Assembly (NCBI GenBank): GCA_024644865.1
Contig: JAHEGZ010000065.1
Location: 1 to 34,967 of the forward strand
Origin: Aurantimicrobium sp.
Lineage (GTDB): Bacteria; Actinomycetota; Actinomycetes; Actinomycetales; Microbacteriaceae
Direction: 5' to 3'
Length of the DNA: 34,967 nucleotides
This document shows, piece by piece, positions 15,541 to 23,129 of the stretch. The notes under the pieces are model-generated. The model searched no databases, was not told the DNA's origin, and saw only the letters and a program-made list of their open reading frames with translations. A program made the position numbers and the translations under genes. Within the stretch, counting starts at the first letter, position 1, and each line of letters begins with the position of its first letter.

Positions 15541-15798
15541 TCAGTCGCGCTGAACACCAACCAGAGCAGTTGCGTGCCTCTGCGGCGAAAGCGACCAATC
15601 AGATTTCAGAAGATAACCGCGAATCGCAAGTGCGTCTGTGCTTGCGCAGTAACGATCAGCCAGGGACGCCTCGATTTCGAAGGCAATCCTTTCGTGGCCG
15701 GTTTCTTCGTCCAGCACGCTGACGTGCCACTTGACCATGTCAGCGAAATCTTGAGAGCACCCAAACGGCCTAACTCGAACAACAAACTGCGATTCCAT
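15541..15798 (-). CDS. hypothetical protein, 85 residues
   Basis: This small reading frame is not recognised as a known family. The protein begins MESQFVVRVRPFGCSQDFAD and has a balanced composition, without the Arg/Ser/Pro excess of the chance frames around it. Its middle, VSVLDEETGHERIAFEIEAS, followed by LADRYCASTDALAIRGY, looks like a small mixed alpha/beta domain. The ATG at 15798 has TAGTTT 7 bases upstream, a leaderless signal like those of neighbouring genes. A GTG at 15816 would overlap that -10 box. It lies between the GAPDH gene and tRNA-Pro on the same strand, with no signal peptide or membrane segment. No function is assigned. Confidence 0.55.
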   Translation of the reverse strand: MESQFVVRVRPFGCSQDFADMVKWHVSVLDEETGHERIAFEIEASLADRYCASTDALAIRGYLLKSDWSLSPQRHATALVGVQRD

Positions 15799-15805
15799 GC
15801 TGGCG

Positions 15806-15811
15806 AAACTA
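15806..15811 (-). promoter_or_regulatory. -10 box of the 85-residue protein gene
   Basis: On the minus strand TAGTTT is followed by CGCCAGC (7 bases) and the ATG at 15798. There is no ribosome binding site and no clear -35. Confidence 0.4.
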
Positions 15812-15858
15812 AACACAGTAAATGTCTATTCACCTGAATCGGCGTGTTCTTTCAGGAA

Positions 15859-16018
15859 GCAGCCGGTTGATTCTCAGAGTGAGTTGGTCCGGCTGCGCCC
15901 CGCGGCTCGCGATTGCGAGAGACAGGATTTGTCCCCAAGGCTCGAAGCCGGAACCTGTCGAAGCCATGCTTCGACTCCGCCGGCTTCTCGAACCGGTGGG
16001 CCCACCTGCTCGCAGGTG
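15859..16018. repeat. chain of hairpins between a small gene and tRNA-Pro
   Basis: At least six inverted repeats follow each other in 160 bases. GCAGCCGG (15859-15866) pairs with CCGGCTGC (15889-15896) around an inner CTCA/TGAG stem. CTCGC/GCGAG is at 15906-15919, GGCT/AGCC at 15939-15949, and GTCGAAGC/GCTTCGAC at 15957-15975. CCGG-C-TT/AA-CCGG is at 15980-15996 and CACCTG/CAGGTG at 16003-16018. Two of the loops are CTCG. No reading frame here looks coding. It may be a structured RNA, downstream of tRNA-Pro on the minus strand, or a cluster of repetitive extragenic palindromes. Confidence 0.6.
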
Positions 16019-16028
16019 CAGGATCAAC

Positions 16029-16073
16029 CAGCCCGACCAATGAAAAACCCACCCGCAAGGGTGGGTTTTTCAT

Positions 16074-16084
<11 letters not shown>
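16029..16084 (-). terminator. tRNA-Pro terminator within a perfect 26-bp inverted repeat
   Basis: Arms 16029-16054 and 16059-16084 are perfectly complementary around a GCAA loop. The core is a classic bidirectional terminator: an AAAAACCCACCC arm, the loop, then the matching GGGTGGGTTTTT arm. The outer part of the right arm (16074-16084) is the last 11 bases of the tRNA gene, including the encoded CCA. The distal arm therefore contains the complement of the whole 3' acceptor strand. Confidence 0.85.
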
Positions 16085-16150
<66 letters not shown>

Positions 16151-16225
16151 TTGTTCGTTGCCAAACAACTTCTCTATCTTAGCCAGAGAATGGCAGCCCC
16201 GAACATCACGCCGCCACGGCGACGA

Positions 16226-16630
16226 TTAGGCCGAGGCAGAACCAATGATGGCGTCGACGTCAATTTCGACGAGCATGTCGGGTGCAGCCAACGCTGATAC
16301 GGCAACTGCGGTTAGTGCTGGGCGAACGTCGCCGAAGATCTCGCCGTGCACCTTGCCCACAGCATCGAAGTCGGCAATGTTGGCCAAGTAGATGCGCGTG
16401 CGAACCACGTCACCGAACGTTGCCCCCGCCTCATCGAGAGCTGCCTTCACGCGACGAAAGATTTCACGTGTCTGCTCACCGGCATCGGTTCCACCGATGG
16501 CGCCGCCTGGAGCACCCGAGGTGGTTCCGGCAATAAACACGAAGTCACCTGCCTTCACGGCGCGCGAGTATCCAATAACGGGCTCGTAAACGGAGCCGGA
16601 AGAAATGAGAGTGCGTGTGAACGAAGTCAT
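16226..16630 (-). CDS. Rid-family (YjgF/YER057c/UK114) protein
   Basis: This 134-residue protein spans a whole Rid domain. Rid proteins are trimeric and the RidA subgroup hydrolyses reactive enamine/imine intermediates from PLP enzymes. The fold signature is clear: FIAGTTSGAPGG, then VVRTRIYLANIADFDAVGKVHGEIFG, and a C-terminal MLVEIDVDAI. The residue that is Arg in RidA (PAR-S/T) reads Leu here (RPALTAVAV). The catalytic carboxylate-binding Arg is therefore absent, and it belongs to a Rid subgroup without demonstrated deaminase activity. The ATG at 16630 has TAGCCT exactly 6 bases upstream and no ribosome binding site. It is divergent from the RNA helicase gene and has tRNA-Pro downstream. 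Confidence 0.88.
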   Translation of the reverse strand: MTSFTRTLISSGSVYEPVIGYSRAVKAGDFVFIAGTTSGAPGGAIGGTDAGEQTREIFRRVKAALDEAGATFGDVVRTRIYLANIADFDAVGKVHGEIFGDVRPALTAVAVSALAAPDMLVEIDVDAIIGSASA

Positions 16631-16636
16631 GGTTTA

Positions 16637-16642
16637 AGGCTA
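16637..16642 (-). promoter_or_regulatory. -10 box of the Rid-family gene (leaderless)
   Basis: On the minus strand TAGCCT is followed by TAAACC (6 bases) and the ATG. It lies 40 bases from the divergent helicase -10 candidate. Confidence 0.5.
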
Positions 16643-16681
16643 CCGGTTCCCTCATGGTCAGAACTCTCGAGGTAATCCCGG

Positions 16682-16687
16682 TAGACT
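16682..16687 (+). promoter_or_regulatory. -10 box of the RNA helicase gene
   Basis: TAGACT is the best -10 candidate ahead of the helicase. The -35 is poor. Starting here, the mRNA would have a leader of about 195 bases, matching the hairpin-rich region that follows. Confidence 0.4.
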
Positions 16688-16693
16688 TGGTTC

Positions 16694-16889
16694 AACGAGA
16701 AACGCACAGTTGCGTTTCCTGCGTCGAACAAGCGCTTCCCTCACCGCACACTTGCGGTTGACATCTTTTATTCGGCGAACGGATGTGCCACTAGGCACCT
16801 TCGCCATTTTCTCCCCGGTTGAAACCGCGGCCACTGCTGTGTCTGCGTTGGCCTCCTTTCGTGGGGAACCCATTGAAATAGGTATATCC
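16694..16889 (+). promoter_or_regulatory. long structured 5' leader of the DEAD-box helicase gene
   Basis: The 259 bases between the Rid gene and the helicase ATG do not look coding, although the helicase frame stays open back to 16710. Three perfect tetraloop hairpins line up: GAAACGCA-CAGT-TGCGTTTC (16699-16718), ACCGCA-CACT-TGCGGT (16743-16758) and GTGCC-ACTA-GGCAC (16785-16798). Further down CCTCCTTTC (16852-16860) copies the anti-Shine-Dalgarno end of 16S rRNA. Long leaders are common in cold-regulated helicase mRNAs, so translational or attenuation control is inferred. Confidence 0.5.
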
Positions 16890-18320
16890 ATGTCTGAACA
16901 GACATTCCGCACACTTGGTGTGCCCACTCCCTTGCAGACCGTTCTGGCCAAGCAGGGAATTGATTCCCCGTTCCCCATTCAGGTAGACACCCTGCCCGAC
17001 ACACTTGCTGGCAAGGATGTTCTGGGGCGCGGTAAGACAGGTTCAGGAAAGACTCTGGCATTCTGCCTGCCCATGGTTGCGCGCCTTAGCGGCTCTCTCG
17101 CTGGTGGACGTCGTCGCCCGGGGCGTCCCCTCGGACTGATTCTCGCTCCGACTCGTGAGCTGGCAACACAGATCACGGCGACCCTCGAGCCGCTGGCCTC
17201 GGCCTACGGCATGCGCGCCACCACAATCTTCGGCGGCATTTCCCAGAACCGTCAGGTGGCAGCACTCAAGGAGGGTGTCGACATCGTCGTTGCCACTCCT
17301 GGCCGCCTCGAAGACCTCATGAAACAGGGCTTTTTGCACCTCGATGCCATCGAAATCACCGTGCTCGACGAAGCTGACCACATGGCTGACTTGGGCTTCT
17401 TGCCCATCGTTACTCGCATCCTGAACGCAACACCGGCCGGCGGACAGCGACTGCTGTTCAGCGCAACGCTCGATAACGGCGTTGACAAGCTCGTCAACAA
17501 GTTCCTGGTGAACGAGGTTCTGCACTCAGTCGACGAGGCCAACTCCCCCGTCGCAGCCATGACTCACCACGTGTTCGAGGTGCAAAGTGCCGAAGCCAAG
17601 AAGCAACTCATTCACGCCCTTGCCTCAGGCACTGGTCGGCGCATCTTGTTCATGCGCACCAAGCACCACGCCAAGAAGCTCGCTCGCGAGTTGACCGAAA
17701 GCGGAATCCCGGCAGTTGATCTGCACGGAAACCTCTCGCAGCCCCAGCGCGACCGAAACCTTGAGGCGTTCTCGAACGGCTCGGTCAAGGTTCTGGTTGC
17801 AACCGACGTCGCCGCGCGTGGCGTGCACGTCGACGATGTAGAACTCGTCATTCACGTCGACCCACCCATGGAGCACAAGGCATACCTGCACCGCTCAGGC
17901 CGCACCGCTCGCGCTGGCAGCGAGGGCGACGTGGTCACTATCTGCCTGCCCGTGCAGCAAAAAGACTTGGCGGCATTGCTGCGCAAGGCAGATATCAAGG
18001 TCACACCCGAAGCTGTCACAAAAGATTCTGAGTCCGTGAAGGCACTCATTGGCGAAGTAGCTGCCTACGTGAAGCCCGCCCCGCGCGAGCACAAACCTCA
18101 AGGCGGCGGCACATCGACGGGCAAGAACGCTCAGCGAAAGCGCGCCATGCGCGAAAACAGCGGGTCGAACGCCGCTCGCCCAGCGCGTGTCACGCGCGAT
18201 GGCCAGCCTGCCCGCGATCGCTCTGGTCGCCCGGCAACGCGCCAGGGTCACACTGGTTCAGCGAACGGACAGGCGCGTACTGCCCGTCCGGCGCGCCAGA
18301 GCCACCGCGCATCCCGCTAA
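16890..18320 (+). CDS. DEAD-box ATP-dependent RNA helicase
   Basis: This 476-residue helicase unwinds RNA during ribosome assembly, mRNA decay or cold adaptation. Motifs appear in order: Q motif with FPIQ (28-31), Walker A GKTGSGKT (48-55), PTRELATQ (Ia), TPGRLEDL, VLDEADHMAD (II), FSATLDN (III), then the C-terminal RecA domain with ATDVAARGVHVDDV and HRSGRTARAG (VI). The last 75 residues are basic and low-complexity (Arg, Ala, Ser, Gly), a likely RNA-binding tail. The ATG at 16890 gives MSEQTFRTLGVPTPLQ, the usual start for actinobacterial homologues. The 60-codon upstream extension overlaps the leader and is not homologous. It is followed by a 39-residue basic protein and a terminator. Confidence 0.93.
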   Translation: MSEQTFRTLGVPTPLQTVLAKQGIDSPFPIQVDTLPDTLAGKDVLGRGKTGSGKTLAFCLPMVARLSGSLAGGRRRPGRPLGLILAPTRELATQITATLEPLASAYGMRATTIFGGISQNRQVAALKEGVDIVVATPGRLEDLMKQGFLHLDAIEITVLDEADHMADLGFLPIVTRILNATPAGGQRLLFSATLDNGVDKLVNKFLVNEVLHSVDEANSPVAAMTHHVFEVQSAEAKKQLIHALASGTGRRILFMRTKHHAKKLARELTESGIPAVDLHGNLSQPQRDRNLEAFSNGSVKVLVATDVAARGVHVDDVELVIHVDPPMEHKAYLHRSGRTARAGSEGDVVTICLPVQQKDLAALLRKADIKVTPEAVTKDSESVKALIGEVAAYVKPAPREHKPQGGGTSTGKNAQRKRAMRENSGSNAARPARVTRDGQPARDRSGRPATRQGHTGSANGQARTARPARQSHRASR

Positions 18321-18382
18321 GAGCATCAGACGATACGCTCAGCCCAAGAGCTACTGAGCTCAGGGAAGGTGAGTGCATCACC

Positions 18383-18502
18383 ATGGCCAATAAAGACACG
18401 AAAAAGTCGAGCGGCAAGACCGCCGCGGCAAAGACGTTAAAAGAAAAACGCGCCGACAAGAAAGACAAAGCCGACGCTAAGGCCAAGTACAAAGACGCCT
18501 AG
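18383..18502 (+). CDS. small lysine/alanine-rich protein, 39 residues
   Basis: The reading frame ATG to TAG begins MANKDTKKSSGKTAAAKTLK and ends DADAKAKYKDA-like, with a central KEKRADKKDKAD. It is about one-third Lys and is predicted to be a single charged helix with no signal peptide or membrane segment. I believe short proteins of this composition (AAKTLKEKRxxKK) are conserved in Microbacteriaceae and relatives, usually without an assigned function. Its position 62 bases after the helicase and directly before a strong terminator suggests co-transcription with the helicase. A GGGAAGG lies about 13 bases upstream of the ATG, rather far. Nucleic-acid or ribosome binding is a guess from charge alone. 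Confidence 0.75.
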   Translation: MANKDTKKSSGKTAAAKTLKEKRADKKDKADAKAKYKDA

Positions 18503-18510
18503 CAAGAGAG

Positions 18511-18537
18511 CCGCCCTTCGGGGCGGTTTTCTTATTT
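18511..18537 (+). terminator. rho-independent terminator after the helicase unit
   Basis: CCGCCC-TTCG-GGGCGG is followed by TTTTCTTATTT. It ends the plus-strand helicase/small-protein unit and overlaps the 3' end of the convergent Nudix gene. Confidence 0.9.
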
Positions 18538-19059
18538 AAGCTGAACTCGGAGAGCCGGCCAGGACGCGGCGAAAGCTGGATGTAACTCGAGGGCATCAAC
18601 CTCGTCGAGCGGGACCCAGCGCAATTCAATCGACTCAAAGTCGGCAACCACCGGGGTGAAATAAGCGCTCGCCTCGACAGCCACCGTTGTGTAGGTCCAG
18701 AACCCGACGTCAAACACCGACTCGAACATCGGGGTCAGAATCTCTGCGGGAACGCCAGCTTCTTCATCTGCTTCGCGAAGGGCTGCCTTGAATGCCGACT
18801 CCCCCTGACGCCGGGCACCACCGGGAAGCGCCCAAGTGCCACCGTTGTGTGACCACACAGCGCGGTGTTGCAGCAAGACACCCGACTCGCGGTGCCACAC
18901 GAGCAGACCGGCGGCGCCAAAGCGCCCCCAGTACTTGGTTTTTCCATCGGGCGAATAGACCATGGCGTCACCCGGGTCACGCAGGTGCTCGGGTGGCAAG
19001 TGCGGAGGCACGGCAGACGTCGCGCGGTCCCGACGATCTTGCTCGTTTGCCTCAGACAT
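18532..19059 (-). CDS. Nudix hydrolase
   Basis: This 175-residue protein has a canonical Nudix box at 81-103 (GARRQGE, then READEEAGV), the metal-binding motif of enzymes that cleave nucleoside diphosphates linked to another group. An N-terminal stretch (about 1-45) with YSPDGKTKYWGRFGAAGLL precedes the fold. The substrate cannot be told from sequence; house-cleaning of damaged nucleotides or a nucleotide sugar is possible. It is the last gene of the long minus-strand cluster, starting 3 bases after the der stop codon, so it is very likely co-transcribed with der. Its 3' end runs into the terminator shared with the convergent helicase unit. Confidence 0.88.
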   Translation of the reverse strand: MSEANEQDRRDRATSAVPPHLPPEHLRDPGDAMVYSPDGKTKYWGRFGAAGLLVWHRESGVLLQHRAVWSHNGGTWALPGGARRQGESAFKAALREADEEAGVPAEILTPMFESVFDVGFWTYTTVAVEASAYFTPVVADFESIELRWVPLDEVDALELHPAFAASWPALRVQLK

Positions 19060-19062
19060 GGT

Positions 19063-20583
19063 TTAGCGCTGACGCTTCTCGCGCACGCGCATGTTGAGGT
19101 TGATGGGCGAACCCTCGAAGCCCCAAATCTCGCGCAATCGACGGATGATGTAGCGGCGGTAGCCGGGGTCGAGAAATCCGGTAGTGAAAAGCACGAACGT
19201 GGGCGGACGAGTCGTTGCCTGGGTACCAAACAGAATTCGCGGCTGCTTTCCACCACGAACGGGGTGCGGATGCGCGGCCACGAGCTCCGACACAAACGCG
19301 TTGAACTTTCCCGTTGGAATGCGCATATCCCACGACTCGAGTGCTTTCTCGAGAGCCGGTACAAGCTTTTCGAGGTGACGACCGGTGCGGGCGGAAATGT
19401 TGACCCGCGGAGCCCAAGCCACATGCGCCAGGTCTTGTTCGATTTCACGCTCAAGGTAACGACGGCGCTCATCGTCGAGGAGATCCCACTTGTTGAACGC
19501 CAACACAAGAGCACGACCGGATTCGAGCACGAGGTCGATAATGCGAACATCCTGCTCACTAATCGGCTCTGTCACGTCAATCAGCACGACGGCAACCTCG
19601 GCCTTTTCGAGCGCCGCGCTCGTGCGCAGAGTGGCATAGAAGTCGGCGCCCTGCTGAAGGTGAACGCGGCGACGAATACCGGCGGTGTCGACGAACGTCC
19701 ACACCTTGCCCAGAATCTCAACCTGCTCGTCGACCGGATCGCGAGTGGTTCCTGCCATTTCGTTGACGACAACGCGTTCTTCTCCGGCGGTCTTGTTCAA
19801 CAGGCTCGACTTACCCACGTTCGGTCGACCCAACAGAGCAACACGGCGTGGTCCGCCGATTTCTTGCTTAGCGACTGCCGAGATTTCGGGTAGCTTTCCG
19901 ACAACGAGATCGAGCAGGTCAGCGACTCCTCGGCCGTGCAGCGCCGAAACCGGCAGTGGCTCCCCCAAGCCGAGTGACCACAGCGTGGCGATGTTGGGCT
20001 CCTGGCGAGCATCGTCAACCTTGTTTGCAACGAGGTATACGGGAATCTTGGTCTTACGCAGCAGGCGAACGACATGCTCATCGGTTGCCGTGGCGCCGAC
20101 ATTGGCGTCGACCACGAAAAGCACGGCGTCAGCCAGGTCGATGGCCACCTCGGCCTGAGCCGCGACCGATGCGTTGATGCCCTTAGCGTCGGGCTCCCAT
20201 CCGCCGGTGTCAACCAGCGTGAAGCGACGAGTGTTCCACTCAGCCTTGTACGAGACACGATCTCGGGTGACGCCGGGCGTGTCTTCAACCACGGCCTCTC
20301 GACGACCGAGAATTCGGTTGACCAGTGCCGACTTCCCCACGTTCGGGCGGCCAACGACGGCCAGCACAGGAAGCGCCGGCAGGTAGGTGATGGCGTCGGG
20401 GTCGTTCGTGACAGCCTCGAGCACTTCGATGTCGTCATCTTCGAGGTCATACTCTTCCAAACCGATGCGCAGGGCATTGGCTCGAGCCGTCGCGACTTCA
20501 TCATCGAGCGACGACAGTTGTTCGACAAGGTCGTCTTCGCCGTCGAACTCGAATTCGTCGTCGCCGTGAATCTGATCAGCCAT
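19063..20583 (-). CDS. der: ribosome-associated GTPase Der (EngA)
   Basis: This 506-residue protein has two tandem GTPase domains and a C-terminal KH-like domain, the arrangement unique to Der, which is needed for 50S subunit assembly. The first P-loop is GRPNVGKS (78-85) with DTPGVTRDR and NKVD. The second is GRPNVGKSS (252-260) with [10 protein letters not shown] and NKWD. The C-terminal [23 protein letters not shown] contacts rRNA. An acidic N-terminal extension of about 70 residues ([20 protein letters not shown]) precedes the first GTPase domain, as in many actinobacterial forms. Its ATG overlaps the cmk stop by one base (TAATG), indicating translational coupling. Der following Cmk is the actinobacterial order (Rv1712-Rv1713). 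Confidence 0.96.
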   Translation of the reverse strand: MADQIHGDDEFEFDGEDDLVEQLSSLDDEVATARANALRIGLEEYDLEDDDIEVLEAVTNDPDAITYLPALPVLAVVGRPNVGKSALVNRILGRREAVVEDTPGVTRDRVSYKAEWNTRRFTLVDTGGWEPDAKGINASVAAQAEVAIDLADAVLFVVDANVGATATDEHVVRLLRKTKIPVYLVANKVDDARQEPNIATLWSLGLGEPLPVSALHGRGVADLLDLVVGKLPEISAVAKQEIGGPRRVALLGRPNVGKSSLLNKTAGEERVVVNEMAGTTRDPVDEQVEILGKVWTFVDTAGIRRRVHLQQGADFYATLRTSAALEKAEVAVVLIDVTEPISEQDVRIIDLVLESGRALVLAFNKWDLLDDERRRYLEREIEQDLAHVAWAPRVNISARTGRHLEKLVPALEKALESWDMRIPTGKFNAFVSELVAAHPHPVRGGKQPRILFGTQATTRPPTFVLFTTGFLDPGYRRYIIRRLREIWGFEGSPINLNMRVREKRQR

Positions 20584-21248
20584 TATTTCTGTCCTTCTCG
20601 AATGAGTGCGACTACGGCGTCAATCGTCTGCGCATAACTGAGGTCGGTCGAATCGACCGTGTGAACACCTTCGGCGGCCACCATGAAGTCTGAAACTTTT
20701 GCATCGGCAGCATCGCGGGCCAGCAATGCCGTCGCTGTCTGATCGCCAGAGTGTTGCGGCAACTCGGCAGCTCGGCGCGATGCCCGAGCTTGCTCGCTTG
20801 CGGTCAACAGGATGCGCACCCGTGCATCCGGCGCAACCACCGTGGTGATGTCCCGACCCTCTGCGATGATGCCTGCAGCCGAACTCGACTCGAGAATCCG
20901 ACGGAAAATGGCATTCACGTGAGTGCGAATCTCGGGAACACGAGCAACAAAGCTCACCGCCGAGTTCACTCTTGCCTGGCGAATGGCATCCGTTACCTCG
21001 GAATGCCCGACGCGCACGAAGTAGTTGTCGGGGTCGGTTCCAATGGCATAGTCGAACGATTTCAGCGCGCCGATCACGGCCAACGAATCTTCGGGGTCAA
21101 TCCCCAAGCCAAGAACGTGCCAGGTTACCGCGCGGTAGGCGGCACCGGTGTCGAGGTGCTCAAAGTTCAATTGGCGAGCGGCCGCCTTGCTAACGCTTGA
21201 CTTGCCACTTCCGGCGGGACCGTCCACGGCAACTATGAGCGCGCTCAT
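20583..21248 (-). CDS. cmk: cytidylate kinase
   Basis: This 221-residue kinase phosphorylates CMP and dCMP to the diphosphates. The P-loop is GPAGSGKS (10-17), followed by [12 protein letters not shown], the CMP-binding stretch typical of Cmk. [15 protein letters not shown] and the lid region ASRRAAEL are also present. I chose the ATG at 21248: it overlaps the tyrA stop codon as ATGA and gives the usual start [18 protein letters not shown] start 15 bases further upstream would lie inside tyrA without homology. It is coupled upstream to tyrA and downstream to der. Confidence 0.95.
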   Translation of the reverse strand: MSALIVAVDGPAGSGKSSVSKAAARQLNFEHLDTGAAYRAVTWHVLGLGIDPEDSLAVIGALKSFDYAIGTDPDNYFVRVGHSEVTDAIRQARVNSAVSFVARVPEIRTHVNAIFRRILESSSAAGIIAEGRDITTVVAPDARVRILLTASEQARASRRAAELPQHSGDQTATALLARDAADAKVSDFMVAAEGVHTVDSTDLSYAQTIDAVVALIREGQK

Positions 21249-22336
21249 CGGTGCACGCTCCAACTGCGAGCCTCGAGCTCGCTCACCAGGCGATCAGCGA
21301 CATCAGGTAGAACCGTGAGTTCGACCAAACCGCGAGCAGCACCCTCGACGTGCTCAAGACGCATGTCTTCGAGGTTGATGTTGAGTTCGCCGATCTCGGT
21401 GAGCAGCCTGGCAATCTGACCCGGCTTGTCGTCGACGAGCACGTTGATGGCGGTGAACTTGCGCGTCTGACCGTGTTTGCCGGGAAGACGAGCAACACCC
21501 GCGTTTCCAGCGGCTAACTCGCTCATGATTGTCGTGCGCGCTCCCTGGGCATCCACATCTCGAAGTGCGGTGATGACACTTTCGACGTCATCGCGGAACG
21601 CTTCGAGAATCGCGACGACGTTGTCAGCGTTGGAACTCAGAATCTGAATCCAAAGATCGGGCGCGCTGGCAGCTATTCGCGTCGTGTCGCGCACGCCCTG
21701 ACCGGCAAGTCGCACCGCGTCATCCGAAGCCTTTTCAAGCTGCTTGGCAAGGATGCTCGAGACGACCTGCGGCACGTGAGAGACAAGCGCCACAGCCTCG
21801 TCGTGCGCTTCCGGGGTCATCTCGATGACAACCGATCCCAGGTCTGCAGCAAGGTCCTCGACTAGCGAAAGTGCCCAGGCCGGAGTTTCTTCATCGCGGC
21901 AGATAACCCACGGACGACCCACAAACAGATCTCCCTGGGCCGAAATGGCGCCGCCCTTTTCGCGGCCGGCAAGCGGGTGTGAGCCGATGTAGTTTGTCAG
22001 GTCGACGCCGCGAGAGACCAGCGTCTGGAACGGCTCGAGCTTGACGCTGGCAACGTCAGTAACGACAGCGCGGGGGAACGCGGCGAGCTCCGCCTGAATG
22101 ATGTCGGCGGTGATGTCTGGCGGAACGCACACGACAATGAGCTTGGGGTCGTCTGCTTCGGTAGCCAGGCGACCAGCGCCCAAATCAACGGCTAGTTTCA
22201 ACGTGGTCGGTGACGAGCCGGCAAGAATAACGTCAACGCCCTGCGACGACAGGCGCAATCCAATGCTCGAACCCAAAAGCCCCGCGCCAACAACGCGAAC
22301 CTGAGCGTTCAGGCGCACGGCATTACCTTTAGTCAT
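21245..22336 (-). CDS. tyrA: prephenate dehydrogenase
   Basis: This 363-residue enzyme of tyrosine synthesis oxidatively decarboxylates prephenate to 4-hydroxyphenylpyruvate. The Rossmann motif is GAGLLGSSIG (17-26). GSHPLAGREKGG contains the catalytic His. A C-terminal ACT domain (about 290-363, INVLVDDKPGQIARLLTEIG) probably mediates feedback by tyrosine. The ATG at 22336 has GGGAGG 7 bases upstream, so the open frame further upstream is not used. It sits between the pseudouridine synthase gene (22-base gap) and cmk (ATGA overlap). In M. tuberculosis the corresponding cluster has no tyrA here. Confidence 0.92.
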   Translation of the reverse strand: MTKGNAVRLNAQVRVVGAGLLGSSIGLRLSSQGVDVILAGSSPTTLKLAVDLGAGRLATEADDPKLIVVCVPPDITADIIQAELAAFPRAVVTDVASVKLEPFQTLVSRGVDLTNYIGSHPLAGREKGGAISAQGDLFVGRPWVICRDEETPAWALSLVEDLAADLGSVVIEMTPEAHDEAVALVSHVPQVVSSILAKQLEKASDDAVRLAGQGVRDTTRIAASAPDLWIQILSSNADNVVAILEAFRDDVESVITALRDVDAQGARTTIMSELAAGNAGVARLPGKHGQTRKFTAINVLVDDKPGQIARLLTEIGELNINLEDMRLEHVEGAARGLVELTVLPDVADRLVSELEARSWSVHR

Positions 22337-22358
22337 CGTGCACCTCCCGTTGCTGGAT

Positions 22359-23129
22359 TTACTCGGCCGCCTCGCGCGCAAGCGTCAGCAACAGCCCTCG
22401 CTCTAGTTTACTGAGGTCTCGCATGGCTCCCGAGGCAAGGGTGCCCAGATGAAGTGGTCCGAAGGCGCGACGAACCAGTTCGAGCACCGGATGCCCAACC
22501 TCGGCCATCATGCGCCGAACGATGCGATTGCGCCCAGAGTGCAGTGTCAGCTCAACCAACGAAGTGTTGTCAGCAGCGGACGTTGATAGAACGCGGGCCT
22601 TGTCGGCTTTGATGTCGCCGTCTTCCAGTGTGAAACCGGTGGTGAGCTTGTTGAGCGTTTGCCCGGTCACACGGCCACGCACCTTGGCGATGTAGGTCTT
22701 CTCAACCCCAAAGCGCGGATGAGCCAGCACGTTTGCCAGTTCGCCGTCATTCGTCAGAATCAGCAGCCCCGAGGTATCTGCGTCGAGCCGACCCACGTTG
22801 AAAACACGCTCTTCGAACTGGTTAGCGAACTGGCGCAGATCTGGTCGCCCCTGATCGTCTTTCATCGTGCTGACCACGCCCGTGGGCTTGTTGAGCATGA
22901 TGTACCGTTTGCTCGTGTCGAGCTGAACGACCTGGCCATCAACGGCGACCTTGTCGACCTCGGGGTCGATGCGTGTACCAAGTTCAGTGACAATCGTGCC
23001 GTTGACGCTCACGCGACCGGCGGCAATAAGGTTTTCGGCGACACGCCGCGAGGCAACCCCCGCCGCTGCCATCACTTTCTGCAGACGCACTCCCTCGGGA
23101 GTGCCGTCGGCGTTAGTTGGATGCGTCAA
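22359..23129 (-). CDS. rluB: rRNA pseudouridine synthase, RluB/RsuA family
   Basis: This 256-residue protein has an N-terminal S4 RNA-binding domain (about 13-60, RLQKVMAAAGVASRRVAENLIAAGRVSVNG) followed by a pseudouridine synthase domain. The catalytic Asp lies in GRLDADTSGLLILTNDG, and HSGRNRIVRRMMAEVGHPVLELVR completes the RsuA/RluB signature. It modifies 23S or possibly 16S rRNA. RluB is favoured from the cluster context (Rv1711 follows scpB), but the target is not proven. It starts inside scpB: TTG at 23129 with GAGGA 8 bases upstream, or TTG at 23135, which is too close to that site. The overlap with scpB is 17 bases. Confidence 0.88.
   Translation of the reverse strand: MTHPTNADGTPEGVRLQKVMAAAGVASRRVAENLIAAGRVSVNGTIVTELGTRIDPEVDKVAVDGQVVQLDTSKRYIMLNKPTGVVSTMKDDQGRPDLRQFANQFEERVFNVGRLDADTSGLLILTNDGELANVLAHPRFGVEKTYIAKVRGRVTGQTLNKLTTGFTLEDGDIKADKARVLSTSAADNTSLVELTLHSGRNRIVRRMMAEVGHPVLELVRRAFGPLHLGTLASGAMRDLSKLERGLLLTLAREAAE

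Noticed and set aside
16710-16889. 60-codon in-frame extension upstream of the RNA helicase
   Set aside because: The extension is Arg/Ser-rich, not homologous, overlaps the hairpin leader, and the ATG at 16890 gives the family's usual N-terminus.
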